DNA of 64,000 bases from contig NQOF01000001.1 in assembly GCA_002270465.1 (NCBI GenBank), forward strand, positions 64,501 through 128,500. Reading direction: 5' to 3'. Shown here in pieces: positions 42,291-51,843 of this stretch. A program made the translations under genes and the position numbers. The stretch is from Blautia hominis. Lineage in GTDB: Bacteria; Bacillota; Clostridia; Lachnospirales; Lachnospiraceae. The notes beneath the pieces are model-generated. The model had not been told where the DNA came from and made no database searches. It worked only from the letters and a program-made list of their open reading frames with translations. Position 1 is the stretch's first letter; every line of letters starts with the position of its first letter.

Positions 42291-43207
42291 GGTGTCTCCT
42301 TTCTGCTCTCCGCAAAATCCTCCGGGGTGCAGAACATGGTAATCAGTCGAAACTGTTCTCTTTTCTTTTCATATTCATAGAGGCCGATGAACCGCTGTCC
42401 GCTGTCATACATACGGACCCTGGTACCGTCCTCCATCTCCTCCTGGGCAGGGACAGCATTCCCGTTGCGCAGCATTTTGTCAAATTGTGCAGGGGCGTGT
42501 ATCTCCCCGTATTCGGAAAACATCTGCTCAATGGTGACAACATGGGACAAAATACAGCCCTCTCCCACTGCCGCCTCAACCTCAGAAAGCCTCATGGCAT
42601 CCTTCACATCAAACCGCTCTACCCGGGTGCGCAGCAGGCTTTCCATACAGCCCCCGCATCCCAGCTTCCGGCCAATATCGTGGCACAGAGTCCTGATATA
42701 GGTCCCTTTGGAGCAAGTCACTCGAAACCGCACAAGCGGAAGGTCCGTCTCCAGTATCTCTATGTGGTAAAATACCACACGCCGCGGCTTTCTCTCAACT
42801 TCTTTTCCCTCCCGGGCAAGTTCGTAAAGCTTTCTGCCGTTAACCTTCAAAGCAGAATACATGGGCGGGATCTGCTGCTGCTCTCCCAGAAAACTCTCTA
42901 TACAGGAACGCACTGTGGCAGGATCAGCTGTAACTTCTCTTTTCTCCAGCACAGTGCCTGTCATATCCTGGGTATCTGTGCTAATCCCCAGGTGCAGAAC
43001 TGCCTCGTATGTCTTCCGCTTATCGGTCAGAAGGTCACACAGCTTAGTCGCCTTTCCCAGACATACCGGAAGGACCCCTTCGGCATCCGGGTCCAGTGTG
43101 CCCGTGTGGCCTATCTTCTTTTGCCTTAAAATGCCCCGAAGTTTTGCCACAACGTCATGGGATGTATATCCCTTTTCCTTGTATATATTGATAACTCCGT
43201 TAATCAC
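42287..43207 (-). CDS. truB: tRNA pseudouridine-55 synthase
   Basis: A 306-residue enzyme forming pseudouridine 55 in tRNA. The catalytic Asp39 lies in GHTGTLDPDAEGVLP; further motifs are KTYEAVLHLG, SALKVNGRKLYELAREG and CSKGTYIRTLCHDIG. The C-terminal ~60 residues form the extra domain of the bacterial family. Translation starts with GTG at 43207, overlapping the nrnA stop codon by 8 bp. Confidence 0.97.
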   Translation of the reverse strand: MINGVINIYKEKGYTSHDVVAKLRGILRQKKIGHTGTLDPDAEGVLPVCLGKATKLCDLLTDKRKTYEAVLHLGISTDTQDMTGTVLEKREVTADPATVRSCIESFLGEQQQIPPMYSALKVNGRKLYELAREGKEVERKPRRVVFYHIEILETDLPLVRFRVTCSKGTYIRTLCHDIGRKLGCGGCMESLLRTRVERFDVKDAMRLSEVEAAVGEGCILSHVVTIEQMFSEYGEIHAPAQFDKMLRNGNAVPAQEEMEDGTRVRMYDSGQRFIGLYEYEKKREQFRLITMFCTPEDFAESRKETP

Positions 43208-44165
43208 TGCATTTTTCCTTTATCTGTTTTTCGATATGTCCTGTCAGGTTGTTGATGACATCATAGACGGAACCCTGCATGGTACAGCCCGCTGCCTTCA
43301 CATGACCGCCGCCGGAAAAATAGCTGGCTGCCACATTCACATCCACAGGTCCGTTGGAGCGCATGCTCACTTTAAATTCCTGTGTTTTTACCTCGTATAA
43401 GAAGACAGCAACCTCCACGCCTTTGGTAATGCGCAGCTGGTCTACAATGCCGTCCAGATCTTTTGGTTCCACACCGTAAAACTCCATATCCCGCTTTCTG
43501 ATACAGCCGATAATACATTTTCCGTCCAGCAGCATGATACTCTCCATCAGGCATCTGCCCAGAATCTGGTTCTGTACATAGCTTTTCTGGAAAAACGTCT
43601 CATCAATGATCTTGGTAAAATCAATTCCTTTTTCCATCAGCTTTGCCGCAATACGCAGCGTTTCCGGGGTTGTGGAAGAAAATTTAAACACGCCTGTGTC
43701 ATGGGCCATTCCCATATAAATGGCCTCTGCCACAGACTTTGATACCTGTTCCTCATCCAGAAGTCCAAACAGCACCTCAGAAGCAGAACTCACATCCGGC
43801 TTCACCACATTGATATCACCAAAGCCTTTGTTGCTCACATGGTGGTCAATGCAGATCTTTCTCTTTGCCTTCTGGTAAGCCTCCCACGCCACACCGATAC
43901 GGTCTGACGTGCTGGTGTCAATGACAAAAAACACGTCATATGCCTCCTCATCGTTGTAGGCGGTCCTGATCTCATCCAGATGTGAGATCATAGAAAACGC
44001 ATCTCTTGGCTTTTCCAGATAAATATCCGTCTGGATCTCCGGATAGTTTTCCCGCAGATAGAGGTAAAGTCCCATACAGGACCCCACACAGTCACCGTCC
44101 GGACGAACGTGTCCGGCGATGGCTGCCCTCTTAATGCCTTTCAGTTCACTGGCTATCTTCTCCAT
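43200..44165 (-). CDS. nrnA: DHH-family oligoribonuclease / phosphatase NrnA
   Basis: A 321-residue bifunctional enzyme degrading short oligonucleotides and pAp. DHH motifs: HVRPDGDCVGS, VIDTSTSDR, IDHHVSN and SSASEVLFGL; the DHHA1 domain ends with YFSGGGHVKAAGC. ATG at 44165 lies 9 bp after GGAGG; two upstream in-frame starts have poor spacing. It overlaps rbfA by 20 bp. Confidence 0.95.
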   Translation of the reverse strand: MEKIASELKGIKRAAIAGHVRPDGDCVGSCMGLYLYLRENYPEIQTDIYLEKPRDAFSMISHLDEIRTAYNDEEAYDVFFVIDTSTSDRIGVAWEAYQKAKRKICIDHHVSNKGFGDINVVKPDVSSASEVLFGLLDEEQVSKSVAEAIYMGMAHDTGVFKFSSTTPETLRIAAKLMEKGIDFTKIIDETFFQKSYVQNQILGRCLMESIMLLDGKCIIGCIRKRDMEFYGVEPKDLDGIVDQLRITKGVEVAVFLYEVKTQEFKVSMRSNGPVDVNVAASYFSGGGHVKAAGCTMQGSVYDVINNLTGHIEKQIKEKCSD

Positions 44166-44541
44166 CCTCATGCACCTCCGATGCTGTGTCCTTTTTGCTG
44201 ACTTCATCAATCAGCTTAGACATGGTCACGCCATATTCAATAGATTCATCCAGGATGAACCGTATTTCCGGCGTATTTCTAAGGTTCACCGTCTTGGCGA
44301 GCTGCCTGCGGATATAGCTTTCCGCACTGCGAAGCCCCGCGAGGGTGTCCTTTTTCGCTTCCGCATCGCCAAGCACACTGATATATGCTTTGCAGGTCTT
44401 AAGGTCCGGCGCCACTTCCACTGCAGTTACACTGGTCATGGGTTTTATGCGCGGATCCTTAATACCGTTACGGATGATCTCTGCCAGTTCTTTGTGAACC
44501 TCAGCGTTCACCCGTGTATTTTTAATACTGTTTTTTCTCAT
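44146..44541 (-). CDS. rbfA: Ribosome-binding factor A
   Basis: A 131-residue 30S maturation factor with a KH-like fold: RVNAEVHKELAEIIRN, KDPRIKPMTSVTAVEVAPDL and a short acidic tail. It sits between infB and nrnA, the usual place. Confidence 0.97.
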   Translation of the reverse strand: MRKNSIKNTRVNAEVHKELAEIIRNGIKDPRIKPMTSVTAVEVAPDLKTCKAYISVLGDAEAKKDTLAGLRSAESYIRRQLAKTVNLRNTPEIRFILDESIEYGVTMSKLIDEVSKKDTASEVHEDGEDSQ

Positions 44542-44551
44542 AAAAGCTCTC

Positions 44552-47500
44552 CTATCTCGGCACTTCCACCATAATATAAGCTTCTACCCTGTCTTCCTCT
44601 TGTACGTCACTGAAGTCCTCGAATACGAGACCGCACTCATAACCTGCTTTCACTTCTTTTACATCATCTTTGAATCGCTTCAGAGATGCCAGAACACCTT
44701 CATAAATCTGCTCTTCTCCTCTGGTAATGCGGACTTTGCAGTTTCTCTGGAACATACCGTCCAGAACATATCCGCCGGCAATGGTACCCACATCGGAAGA
44801 CTTGAACGTCTGGCGCACTTCTGCATGGCCGATAACCTTTTCCTCGTATACCGGATCCAGCATACCCTTCATGGCTGCTTCCACATCCTCGATGGCCTGA
44901 TAGATAACACGGTACAGACGCAGGTCAACGCCTTCCTGTTCTGCAATTGCTTTTGCCGTCACATCCGGACGTACATTAAAGCCGATGATGATGGCATTAG
45001 ATGCACTAGCAAGGGTAACGTCTGATTCATTGACAGCACCCACACCGCCATGGATAACTTTTACCACAACCTCTTCGTTTGACAGCTTCACAAGACTCTG
45101 TTTCACTGCCTCCACAGAACCCTGTACATCAGCTTTTACGATGAGAGGAAGCTCTTTCAGGTTACCTGCCTGAATCTGTGTGAACAGATCATCCAGAGAC
45201 ATCTTAGCTTTTGTCTCTTCCAGCAGACGGTTTCTATTTTCGGAAACAAAGGTAGCAGCAAAATGTTTTGCCTCTTTGTCATTTTCTGTTGCAACCAGGA
45301 TCTCTCCTGCATTGGGCACGTCACCCAGACCCAGAATCTCCACCGGAGTGGACGGGGCTGCCTCTTTCACTCTTCTTCCCTTGTCATCCATCATGGCACG
45401 GACTTTACCGGAGCAGGCTCCGGCTGCAATGAAGTCACCCACATGCAGGGTACCCTTCTGTACCAGGATCGTGGCAACAGGGCCTTTTCCTTTGTCAAGT
45501 TCCGCTTCGATCACAAGGCCTCTTGCCATTCTCTTGGGATTGGCTTTCAGCTCTGCCACCTCGGCTGTCAGAAGGATCATCTCTAAAAGGGTCTCGATGC
45601 CCTCCCCTGAATGTGCGGAAACCGGTACAAAGATGGTGCTTCCGCCCCAGTCTTCCGGAATCAGCTCATACTCGGATAATTCCTGTTTTACTCTCTCGAT
45701 ATTAGCGCTGGGCTTATCAATCTTGTTGATGGCAACAATGATCTCAACGCCTGCTGCTTTAGCATGGTTGATGGCTTCCACGGTCTGGGGCATAACACCG
45801 TCGTCCGCAGCTACTACCAGGATCGCAATATCGGTTGCATTGGCACCACGCATACGCATAGCGGTAAATGCCTCATGTCCCGGTGTATCCAGGAACGTGA
45901 TCTTCTGGTCATTGATGGTAACCACATAGGCACCGATGTGCTGTGTGATACCGCCTGCCTCTCTGTCTGTCACATGCGTATTTCTGATGCAGTCCAGAAG
46001 AGATGTCTTACCATGGTCAACATGCCCCATAACGCAGACTACCGGAGGTCTGGAAACCAGTAAGGATTCGTCTTCATCATCCTCTTTTAGGAGTTCTGCG
46101 ATCACATCCACCTTTTCTTCCGGTTCTGCGATAATATCGTAGTCCAGAGCGATCTCCTGGGCTTTCTCAAAATCAATTTCGTGGTTCACGGTAACCATAA
46201 CGCCGTCCATGAACAGTTTTTTGACAATAACTGAGGGCTGCATCTTCATTTTCTCAGCCAGCTCACGGATCGTCATCTTCTCCGGAAGTGTAATCTCCTT
46301 TACAACTTCCTTCTTCTCTTCCACCTTAGGCTGCGTGTTTGGTCTCTGCAGTGCCCTTGGCAGTCTCTGGTTCGGACGTCTTCCGCCGCCCTGGTTGGGG
46401 CGTTTGCTGCCTGCCTGGAAGTCATCTTTCTTAACGTCCTTTTTCTTATTCTCACGGTTTAATTTACGGCTGTCTTTCTCCACAAATTCCAGCTTGGGAG
46501 CATCTGATTTGCCGCCTTTATCTCTGTTAAATCCACCGCCCTGACGGTTATCCGTACCTCTCTGCCTGTTGTCGCCAAAACGGTTCGGACCGCTGCCTGT
46601 TCTTGGACGGTTATCCCCGCCTCTGTTGTCATTGTTGTAACGGGGACGATCCCCTGTGTTTGTTCTCGGACGGTTGTCACCGGTTCGGTTGTCGCTGTTG
46701 TAGCGCGGACGGTCCCCTGTGCTTGTTCTCGGACGGTTGTCACCGGTTCGGTTGTCGCTGTTGTAGCGCGGACGGTCCCCTGTGTTTGTTCTCGGACGGT
46801 TGTCACCGGTTCGGTTGTCGCTGTTGTAGCGCGGACGGTCCCCTGTGTTTGTTCTCGGACGGTTGTCACCGGTTCGGTTGTCGCTGTTGTAGCGCGGACG
46901 GTCCCCTGTGTTTGTTCTCGGACGGTTGTCACCGGTTCGGTTGTCGCTGTTGTAGCGCGGACGGTCCCCTGTGTTTGTTCTCGGACGGTTGTCACCGGTT
47001 CTGTTATCACTGTTGTAGCGCGGACGGTCCCCTGTGCCTGTTCTCGGACGATTATCGCCGTTTCGGTTGTCGCTGTTGTAGCGCGGACGGTCTCCTGTGC
47101 CTGTTCTCGGACGATTGTCACCGGTTCGGTTGTCGCTGTTGTAGCGCGGACGATCTCCTGTGCCTGTTCTCGGACGGTTGTCGTTATTATAACGGTTCTG
47201 GCCATCCCCACTGTTGTTTCTCGGGCGGTTATCGCCGTTCCTGTTATCGTTATTGTAACGATTCGGACGGTCCCCATTATTGTTATCGCTGTTATAGCGG
47301 TTCGGACGGTCCCCGTTGTTGTTATCACTGTTATAGCGGTTCGGACGGTCTCCGTTATTGTTATTGCCCGGACGATTATCTGTCCTGTTCTGAGTATTTG
47401 CTGTACTTTCCGTTTTCATTCCTCCCTGTGCCGGACGATTATTTGCCGGCTGGCTGCTGCTGTGCGCACTGCCTGCTTCTGCAGGACGATTCTGTGGTTT

Positions 47501-47782
47501 TTGTTTTCTCTCAGGCATATGGCTTGCATTCTGCGGTCTGAACACCTGAATCAGTTTCTTCTTTGGTTTTTCCTCCGCTGATGCTGCCGGCTTTGCAGAA
47601 TCCGTGCTGGCTGCTGCCACATTTCCCTTTCTCAAGTTTGAGCGTATCAGGCTCACATGGTCATCCTCAAGGCTGCTCATGTGGCTTTTTACATCTATAT
47701 TTTTGGATTTCAAAAAATCCATGACCTCCTTGTTGGTTTTATCTAATTCTCTTGCAATCTCATGCACTCTCAGTTTTGACAT
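44552..47782 (-). CDS. infB: Translation initiation factor IF-2 with expanded repeat region
   Basis: A 1076-residue protein, longer than usual for Firmicutes. It has an N-terminal IF2_N domain (1-~50), a long Asn/Arg/Asp/Gly-rich linker (~100-440), a second IF2_N domain (~490-550) and the GTPase core with G1 GHVDHGKTS (~584), DTPGHEAF and NKIDK, then beta-barrel domains and the fMet-tRNA-binding C-terminus. The linker holds nine near-identical 21-residue repeats at about 205-393. The linker probably binds RNA or is simply flexible (inference). It lies in the standard operon between ylxQ and rbfA. Confidence 0.97.
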   Translation of the reverse strand: MSKLRVHEIARELDKTNKEVMDFLKSKNIDVKSHMSSLEDDHVSLIRSNLRKGNVAAASTDSAKPAASAEEKPKKKLIQVFRPQNASHMPERKQKPQNRPAEAGSAHSSSQPANNRPAQGGMKTESTANTQNRTDNRPGNNNNGDRPNRYNSDNNNGDRPNRYNSDNNNGDRPNRYNNDNRNGDNRPRNNSGDGQNRYNNDNRPRTGTGDRPRYNSDNRTGDNRPRTGTGDRPRYNSDNRNGDNRPRTGTGDRPRYNSDNRTGDNRPRTNTGDRPRYNSDNRTGDNRPRTNTGDRPRYNSDNRTGDNRPRTNTGDRPRYNSDNRTGDNRPRTNTGDRPRYNSDNRTGDNRPRTSTGDRPRYNSDNRTGDNRPRTNTGDRPRYNNDNRGGDNRPRTGSGPNRFGDNRQRGTDNRQGGGFNRDKGGKSDAPKLEFVEKDSRKLNRENKKKDVKKDDFQAGSKRPNQGGGRRPNQRLPRALQRPNTQPKVEEKKEVVKEITLPEKMTIRELAEKMKMQPSVIVKKLFMDGVMVTVNHEIDFEKAQEIALDYDIIAEPEEKVDVIAELLKEDDEDESLLVSRPPVVCVMGHVDHGKTSLLDCIRNTHVTDREAGGITQHIGAYVVTINDQKITFLDTPGHEAFTAMRMRGANATDIAILVVAADDGVMPQTVEAINHAKAAGVEIIVAINKIDKPSANIERVKQELSEYELIPEDWGGSTIFVPVSAHSGEGIETLLEMILLTAEVAELKANPKRMARGLVIEAELDKGKGPVATILVQKGTLHVGDFIAAGACSGKVRAMMDDKGRRVKEAAPSTPVEILGLGDVPNAGEILVATENDKEAKHFAATFVSENRNRLLEETKAKMSLDDLFTQIQAGNLKELPLIVKADVQGSVEAVKQSLVKLSNEEVVVKVIHGGVGAVNESDVTLASASNAIIIGFNVRPDVTAKAIAEQEGVDLRLYRVIYQAIEDVEAAMKGMLDPVYEEKVIGHAEVRQTFKSSDVGTIAGGYVLDGMFQRNCKVRITRGEEQIYEGVLASLKRFKDDVKEVKAGYECGLVFEDFSDVQEEDRVEAYIMVEVPR
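46602..47170 (-). repeat. Nine 63-bp tandem repeats inside infB
   Basis: Each 63-bp unit encodes a 21-residue module of the form [20 protein letters not shown], with one variable position (N, G or S) at its start. The units are almost identical in DNA. They are preceded by three shorter related units ([10 protein letters not shown] type). Confidence 0.9.
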
Positions 47783-47798
47783 ATATTGCCCTCCTTTT

Positions 47799-48113
47799 TT
47801 ATTTACCCATCTGTTCCAGCTTTTTCTTCATCGCCACTGCGAAATTATCGTCCGTCACGCCCAGGGACGCGCGGTAGTCCTTTCCAATGGCACCTCCCAA
47901 CTCCTCCTTTGTTCCGACAAAATAAACCGGCACCTTATAGTAGGCACACATATCGGAAAACTTTTTTCTAGAATTATCTGATGCATCGCCTGCCACAAGG
48001 ACAAGGCGTGCTTTTCCTGCCTTCACTGCTTTCTCTGTGGCAAACTCGCCGCTCACCACTCTCCCGGCTTTGGCCGCCAGTCCCAAAAGGGACAGTTCTT
48101 TACTGATGTTCAA
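47799..48113 (-). CDS. ylxQ: L7Ae/L30e-family RNA-binding protein YlxQ
   Basis: A ~104-residue protein of the L7Ae/L30e family, which bind kink-turn [64 protein letters not shown]. Start is TTG at 48113, 10 bp after GGAG, and overlaps the rnpM stop codon by 14 bp. A longer frame to 48266 is mostly overlap with rnpM and is not used. Confidence 0.88.
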   Translation of the reverse strand: MNISKELSLLGLAAKAGRVVSGEFATEKAVKAGKARLVLVAGDASDNSRKKFSDMCAYYKVPVYFVGTKEELGGAIGKDYRASLGVTDDNFAVAMKKKLEQMGK

Positions 48114-48378
48114 GCTTATCAAACTCCTTTTCCAGGCTCTCATATACGGATGGCGGAATCGCTGTCTTGAGAGAACGCTCCAATCCCCGGTTCTTAACAG
48201 CCTTCTGCAGGCATTCCTTGTCAAAACACAGATATGCTCCTCTTCCGTTCTTTCTGCCGGTGGCATCCAAAACGATCTCCTCCTCCGGTGTCTTCAAAAC
48301 ACGGAGCATTTCCTTCTTATTCCTCATCTCACCGCAGCCGGTACATTTCCGCATGGGGACTTTCCTGACCGTACCCAT
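48100..48378 (-). CDS. rnpM: RNase P modulator RnpM (YlxR)
   Basis: A 92-residue protein of the YlxR family, shown in other Firmicutes to bind RNase P RNA. It has the MRKCTGCGEMRNKKEMLRV and GRKNGRGAYLCFDKECLQKA motifs. It lies between nusA and ylxQ as usual, 8 bp after nusA. Confidence 0.94.
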   Translation of the reverse strand: MGTVRKVPMRKCTGCGEMRNKKEMLRVLKTPEEEIVLDATGRKNGRGAYLCFDKECLQKAVKNRGLERSLKTAIPPSVYESLEKEFDKLEHQ

Positions 48379-48386
48379 AATATCAC

Positions 48387-49622
48387 CTACTCTTCTTCAC
48401 CGGGTATTCCGGACGCATCCGGTTCCTCATAAGAATCCGGCGTCTCACCGGAAGCAATGTCTGCCATATCCTCTTCTTCATAGGATTTTGCTACAATGTC
48501 CTCTTCTTCGTACCCCTCGTCTCCGTAACTCTCTTCTTCATAGCTCTCTTCTTCGTAGTCTTCCTCATAGAAATCAAAGTCACCGGACTCTCTGGCCTGT
48601 GTCTCGCTCTTGATGTCAATCTTAAATCCTGTCAATCTGGCTGCAAGTCTGGCATTCTGCCCCTCTTTACCGATCGCCAGGGAAAGCTGGTAATCCGGAA
48701 CGATGACCATAGCGGTCTTCTCATCCGGGTCAGCCATAACAGAGATGACCTTTGCCGGGCTTAAAGCGTTCTCGATCAGAAGCGCCGGGTTGTCACTCCA
48801 GTTGATGATATCAATCTTCTCGCCGCGCAGCTCCTCCACAATGGCATTGACTCTGGCACCGTTCATACCGACACAGGCACCAACAGGGTCTACATCCGGA
48901 TCATTGCTCCACACAGCGATCTTTGTACGGGAACCGGCTTCTCTGGCAATACTCTTGATCTCCACCGTACCGTCCTTCACCTCTGTGACCTCAGCCTCAA
49001 AGAGACGCTTCACCAGTTCCGGGTGTGTCCTGGACACAAGGATCTTCGGTCCCTTGGGGGTGTCTTTTACCTCCAGAATATACAGTTTGATCCTCTCTGT
49101 AGGACGGAACACCTCTGTCTTCACCTGTTCATTTTCTGTCAGGATGGCATCTGCCTTACCCAGATTAATGCTGTAGTTTCTGCCAAGACTTCTCTGGACG
49201 ATCCCTGTCACAACATCTTTTTCTTTTCCGTAATACTGGTTGAAGATTACTTTTCTCTCTTCCTCGCGGATCTTCTGCAGAATTACATTCTTGGCATTCT
49301 GGGTGGCGATCCGTCCAAATTCCTTTGACTTGATCTCCACATTCACCACATCACCCAGCTCATACTGGGAATTCATCATCTTGGCATTTGCCAGACTGAT
49401 CTCCATAACCGGATCCGCCACTTCCTCGACCACAGTCTTCTCCGCATACACGCCGAAGTCACAGGTCTCAGGGTTGATATTTACGTGCACATTGTCAGCT
49501 TTGCCGAAATGGTTCTTGCACGCCTGGATCAGGGACTGCTCAATGGCTTCCAAAAGCGTATCTTTGCTGATGGATTTCTCTTTTTCCAGAATATCCAGCG
49601 CCTCTAATAACTCTGTATTCAT
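48387..49622 (-). CDS. nusA: Transcription termination/antitermination factor NusA
   Basis: A 411-residue RNA polymerase-binding factor: N-terminal domain (1-~125), S1 (~130-200), KH1 and KH2 (~205-345, with [19 protein letters not shown] and [24 protein letters not shown]). A Glu/Tyr/Ser-rich acidic tail with repeats of the form YEEES follows (~355-411). It is the second gene of the operon after rimP. Confidence 0.97.
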   Translation of the reverse strand: MNTELLEALDILEKEKSISKDTLLEAIEQSLIQACKNHFGKADNVHVNINPETCDFGVYAEKTVVEEVADPVMEISLANAKMMNSQYELGDVVNVEIKSKEFGRIATQNAKNVILQKIREEERKVIFNQYYGKEKDVVTGIVQRSLGRNYSINLGKADAILTENEQVKTEVFRPTERIKLYILEVKDTPKGPKILVSRTHPELVKRLFEAEVTEVKDGTVEIKSIAREAGSRTKIAVWSNDPDVDPVGACVGMNGARVNAIVEELRGEKIDIINWSDNPALLIENALSPAKVISVMADPDEKTAMVIVPDYQLSLAIGKEGQNARLAARLTGFKIDIKSETQARESGDFDFYEEDYEEESYEEESYGDEGYEEEDIVAKSYEEEDMADIASGETPDSYEEPDASGIPGEEE

Positions 49623-49667
49623 TTTTTACATCCTCCTGAATTTCTTCTATATAATATCCACTGCTGT

Positions 49668-50132
49668 TTAAAAGTCAAACGCCTGCCTGATCAGTGCAAT
49701 GTCGGCCTTTAAAAAGGTGCGCTCCCCATCCTCATTCTCAATGGTCACGCTGTCCGCATCATAGGCCTTCAGTATACCGTAAAATTCCTTTTCCCGGTCA
49801 ATGGCACGGTAGGTCCTGATCTCCAGTTCCTTCCCCATATTTCTAAGGTAATCTTTCTCTTTTTTCAGTGGTCTTCCAAGGCCGGGGGAACTCACTTCCA
49901 TAATATAAGCAGTGTCGATAAAATCTTCTTCATCCAGCTTTTCAGAAAATGCTCTGCTGACAACCTCACAGTCATTCACAGCAATGCCGCCTTCTTTATC
50001 AATGTAGGCACGCAGATACCAGTTGCTGCCTTCCTTCACATATTCCATATCCACAAGCTCAAAACCATGGCTCTCCAGTATGGGTGTTATCAGGGCTTCT
50101 GCTTTCTGCTCGTATCTTTCTCTCTGACTCAT
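49668..50132 (-). CDS. rimP: Ribosome maturation factor RimP
   Basis: A 154-residue 30S maturation factor: GFELVDMEYVKEGSNWYLRAYIDKEGG and IMEVSSPGLGRPLKKEKDY are diagnostic. The ATG at 50132 follows AAGGTG; the frame extends to 50213 without a better start. First gene of the large translation operon. Confidence 0.95.
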   Translation of the reverse strand: MSQRERYEQKAEALITPILESHGFELVDMEYVKEGSNWYLRAYIDKEGGIAVNDCEVVSRAFSEKLDEEDFIDTAYIMEVSSPGLGRPLKKEKDYLRNMGKELEIRTYRAIDREKEFYGILKAYDADSVTIENEDGERTFLKADIALIRQAFDF

Positions 50133-50295
50133 TCTTTCACCTTCTTCCGCATCTTCTGTCTGGTACTCGATAAAGTTAGGAATTAAACATAACTGTTCCG
50201 TAGGTCTGCGCATTCACTGTGCTGACCGTAAGAAAGTGTACCACGGCCAAACAAAAATCCCATGGCCAAAGGCCATTCTGCATGGATCTTTGCCT

Positions 50296-50322
50296 GTAAC
50301 TGTGAGGGTACTGAACAGTTAC
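50296..50322. repeat. 27-bp inverted-repeat element, copy 3
   Basis: GTAACTGT (50296-50303) and ACAGTTAC (50315-50322) with an 11-bp spacer, the same geometry as the copies at 27088 and 27247. Confidence 0.65.
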
Positions 50323-50376
50323 AATTAAACTATATTTGTGGTAACTTTATGGGTACTTAGTTTCCCACTACATAAT

Positions 50377-50401
50377 AAGAGTGGACCGCAGGCCCACTCT
50401 T
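50377..50401. terminator. Small hairpin between the transglutaminase-like gene and rimP
   Basis: AAGAGTGG and CCACTCTT with a 9-nt loop. A T-rich flank exists on the minus side (TTATTATG). Probably terminates transcription from the transglutaminase-like gene or acts as part of the repeat. Confidence 0.4.
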
Positions 50402-50613
50402 ATGTTATCGTGATTATCAAGTTCTATACCAGAATACCACTAAAAGTATGAAGTTGCAAGTGTTTTTTACGTTACTGTACACAGGCCACTGTACCGGGAG
50501 GCGTTTTCATGCTGAAAAAAAATCCCGAGGCAGCCAGCGCGATATGGGGCAGAATGCTCCATATCTGTGCATCGCGAAGCGTGTTACTGGACACTGAGTG
50601 GACAATAACTTTT

Positions 50614-51831
50614 TTACCAATAGACGGTAAGGAGCATGTCCTCATCACTGTATCCGATGTTCCACTGATAGGTCTCACCCTCCCCGAAATGATAGGCTTC
50701 CCGCACGGCCCGCTCGATCAGATCACCGTTCACCATGGCCGCAACGGCCTGCTGATAACTGTCCGGATCGGCAAATTTAAAATCTTCCCGCTCCCGTCCC
50801 TCCGATATGGAGGAGGTCAATACATAGTAAATCTCATTTTCATCATAATAGGAGTACCAGGTGCCGTTCATTTTATAGTAGTTATAACTGTCATCCGCAC
50901 ATTCCGGCAGCGGCAGAAGCGCATCCGGTGTATGTGTGGCGAGAAGTGTTGTGGCGTCACAGCATAGATACGTGTAGGATATTTCCTGTACAGCCCCTTC
51001 CTGCTGTTCCGAAAATCCGGGATTTGCCCAGGTGGTATCCACGTAATAATAATTATCCCCTATTTTCACCAGGTTCCACGCATGTTCTTCATTGTTGGGC
51101 GCCGCCGTTCCGGTAACCAGGGTACAGAAGATCCCCATCTTGCCAAGCAGATACTGGGTTGCTTTTGAAAATCCGGCACATACGGTGACCTGGTTTAAAA
51201 AAACGCTCTGGATATTCTGGTTGTTGGGGCTGGACTGTTCATAAGCGATGTTCTGGCTCAGAAACTCATAGATATATTTTATCCTGCCGTAAGTATCCGC
51301 CTCCTGCGGCACCTGGGCAAGCCATTGGTCCGCTGCTGCCTCAATGGAGGCTTTTACAGACTCTATTTCCGACTTATCCATATTGTAAACAAGCTGCAGA
51401 TCCACACTGCTGGCCGTATCCGGGGAACCATCCCCCTGAAAGGTATAAGACTGCTGATCCAGCCAGAAAAATTCCGGGTGGTCCACAAACACCATATTAT
51501 TGACCAGGTTGATCTCCTCCTCTGTACAAGGATCTACAGAAACCTCATCCTTGTATTCCAGGATGCCGTTCAAAAGCTGCCGGTACACCTTCTGCTGATT
51601 CTCTGTCAGGCTTTCATATCCGTAGGGTATGTAATCACCGTTTACATACTGCAGGGCGTCTGCCTCAGCGATCTCCTCTTTCTCCGGCTCAAAAACCTGA
51701 TATATTTTCTTCTGTACCGTTTCGGATACACTGTCTTTGGACTCTGTGCTTATCTCCCTGCCGCAGCCGGAAACCATGAAGGAAACTACCATCACTCCGC
51801 ACAAAAACAGACTGTATACTTTTTTTCTCAT
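50614..51831 (-). CDS. Transglutaminase-like lipoprotein
   Basis: A 405-residue lipoprotein (lipobox Val-Ser-Gly-Cys, cysteine ~23). The C-terminal half holds a transglutaminase-like domain with the triad Cys218 in TVCAGFSKA, His250 in EEHAWNLV and Asp265 in YVDTTWANPG. Such extracytoplasmic proteases/transglutaminases are common in Lachnospiraceae, with unknown substrates. The ATG at 51831, 9 bp after AGGAG, is preferred over the ATG 6 bp upstream. It follows corA by 12 bp. Confidence 0.88.
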   Translation of the reverse strand: MRKKVYSLFLCGVMVVSFMVSGCGREISTESKDSVSETVQKKIYQVFEPEKEEIAEADALQYVNGDYIPYGYESLTENQQKVYRQLLNGILEYKDEVSVDPCTEEEINLVNNMVFVDHPEFFWLDQQSYTFQGDGSPDTASSVDLQLVYNMDKSEIESVKASIEAAADQWLAQVPQEADTYGRIKYIYEFLSQNIAYEQSSPNNQNIQSVFLNQVTVCAGFSKATQYLLGKMGIFCTLVTGTAAPNNEEHAWNLVKIGDNYYYVDTTWANPGFSEQQEGAVQEISYTYLCCDATTLLATHTPDALLPLPECADDSYNYYKMNGTWYSYYDENEIYYVLTSSISEGREREDFKFADPDSYQQAVAAMVNGDLIERAVREAYHFGEGETYQWNIGYSDEDMLLTVYW

Positions 51832-51843
51832 GGGCATATTCTC

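Larger units (their letters stand above)
50133..50613. other. Intergenic region upstream of rimP, repeat-rich
   Basis: Holds the rimP-operon promoter region but no clear box was identified. It contains the third copy of the 27-bp inverted repeat (50296-50322), a small hairpin AAGAGTGG/CCACTCTT (50377-50401) and a region downstream of the transglutaminase-like gene (50470-50613) with two near-direct GTACAGT/CACTGTAC pieces. A short minus-strand frame at 50472-50678 overlaps the transglutaminase-like gene and is not a gene. The whole looks like a dispersed-repeat composite. Confidence 0.4.

Noticed and set aside
46602-47170. CRISPR-like regular repeats
   Set aside because: Repeats are directly adjacent without spacers and encode part of IF-2.
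46603-47541. Long cysteine-rich frame on the plus strand opposite infB
   Set aside because: It is the antisense reading of the 63-bp repeats in infB; no ribosome site or family similarity.
50472-50678. Small minus-strand frame at the end of the transglutaminase-like gene
   Set aside because: It overlaps that gene in another frame and continues into repeat-like intergenic sequence.
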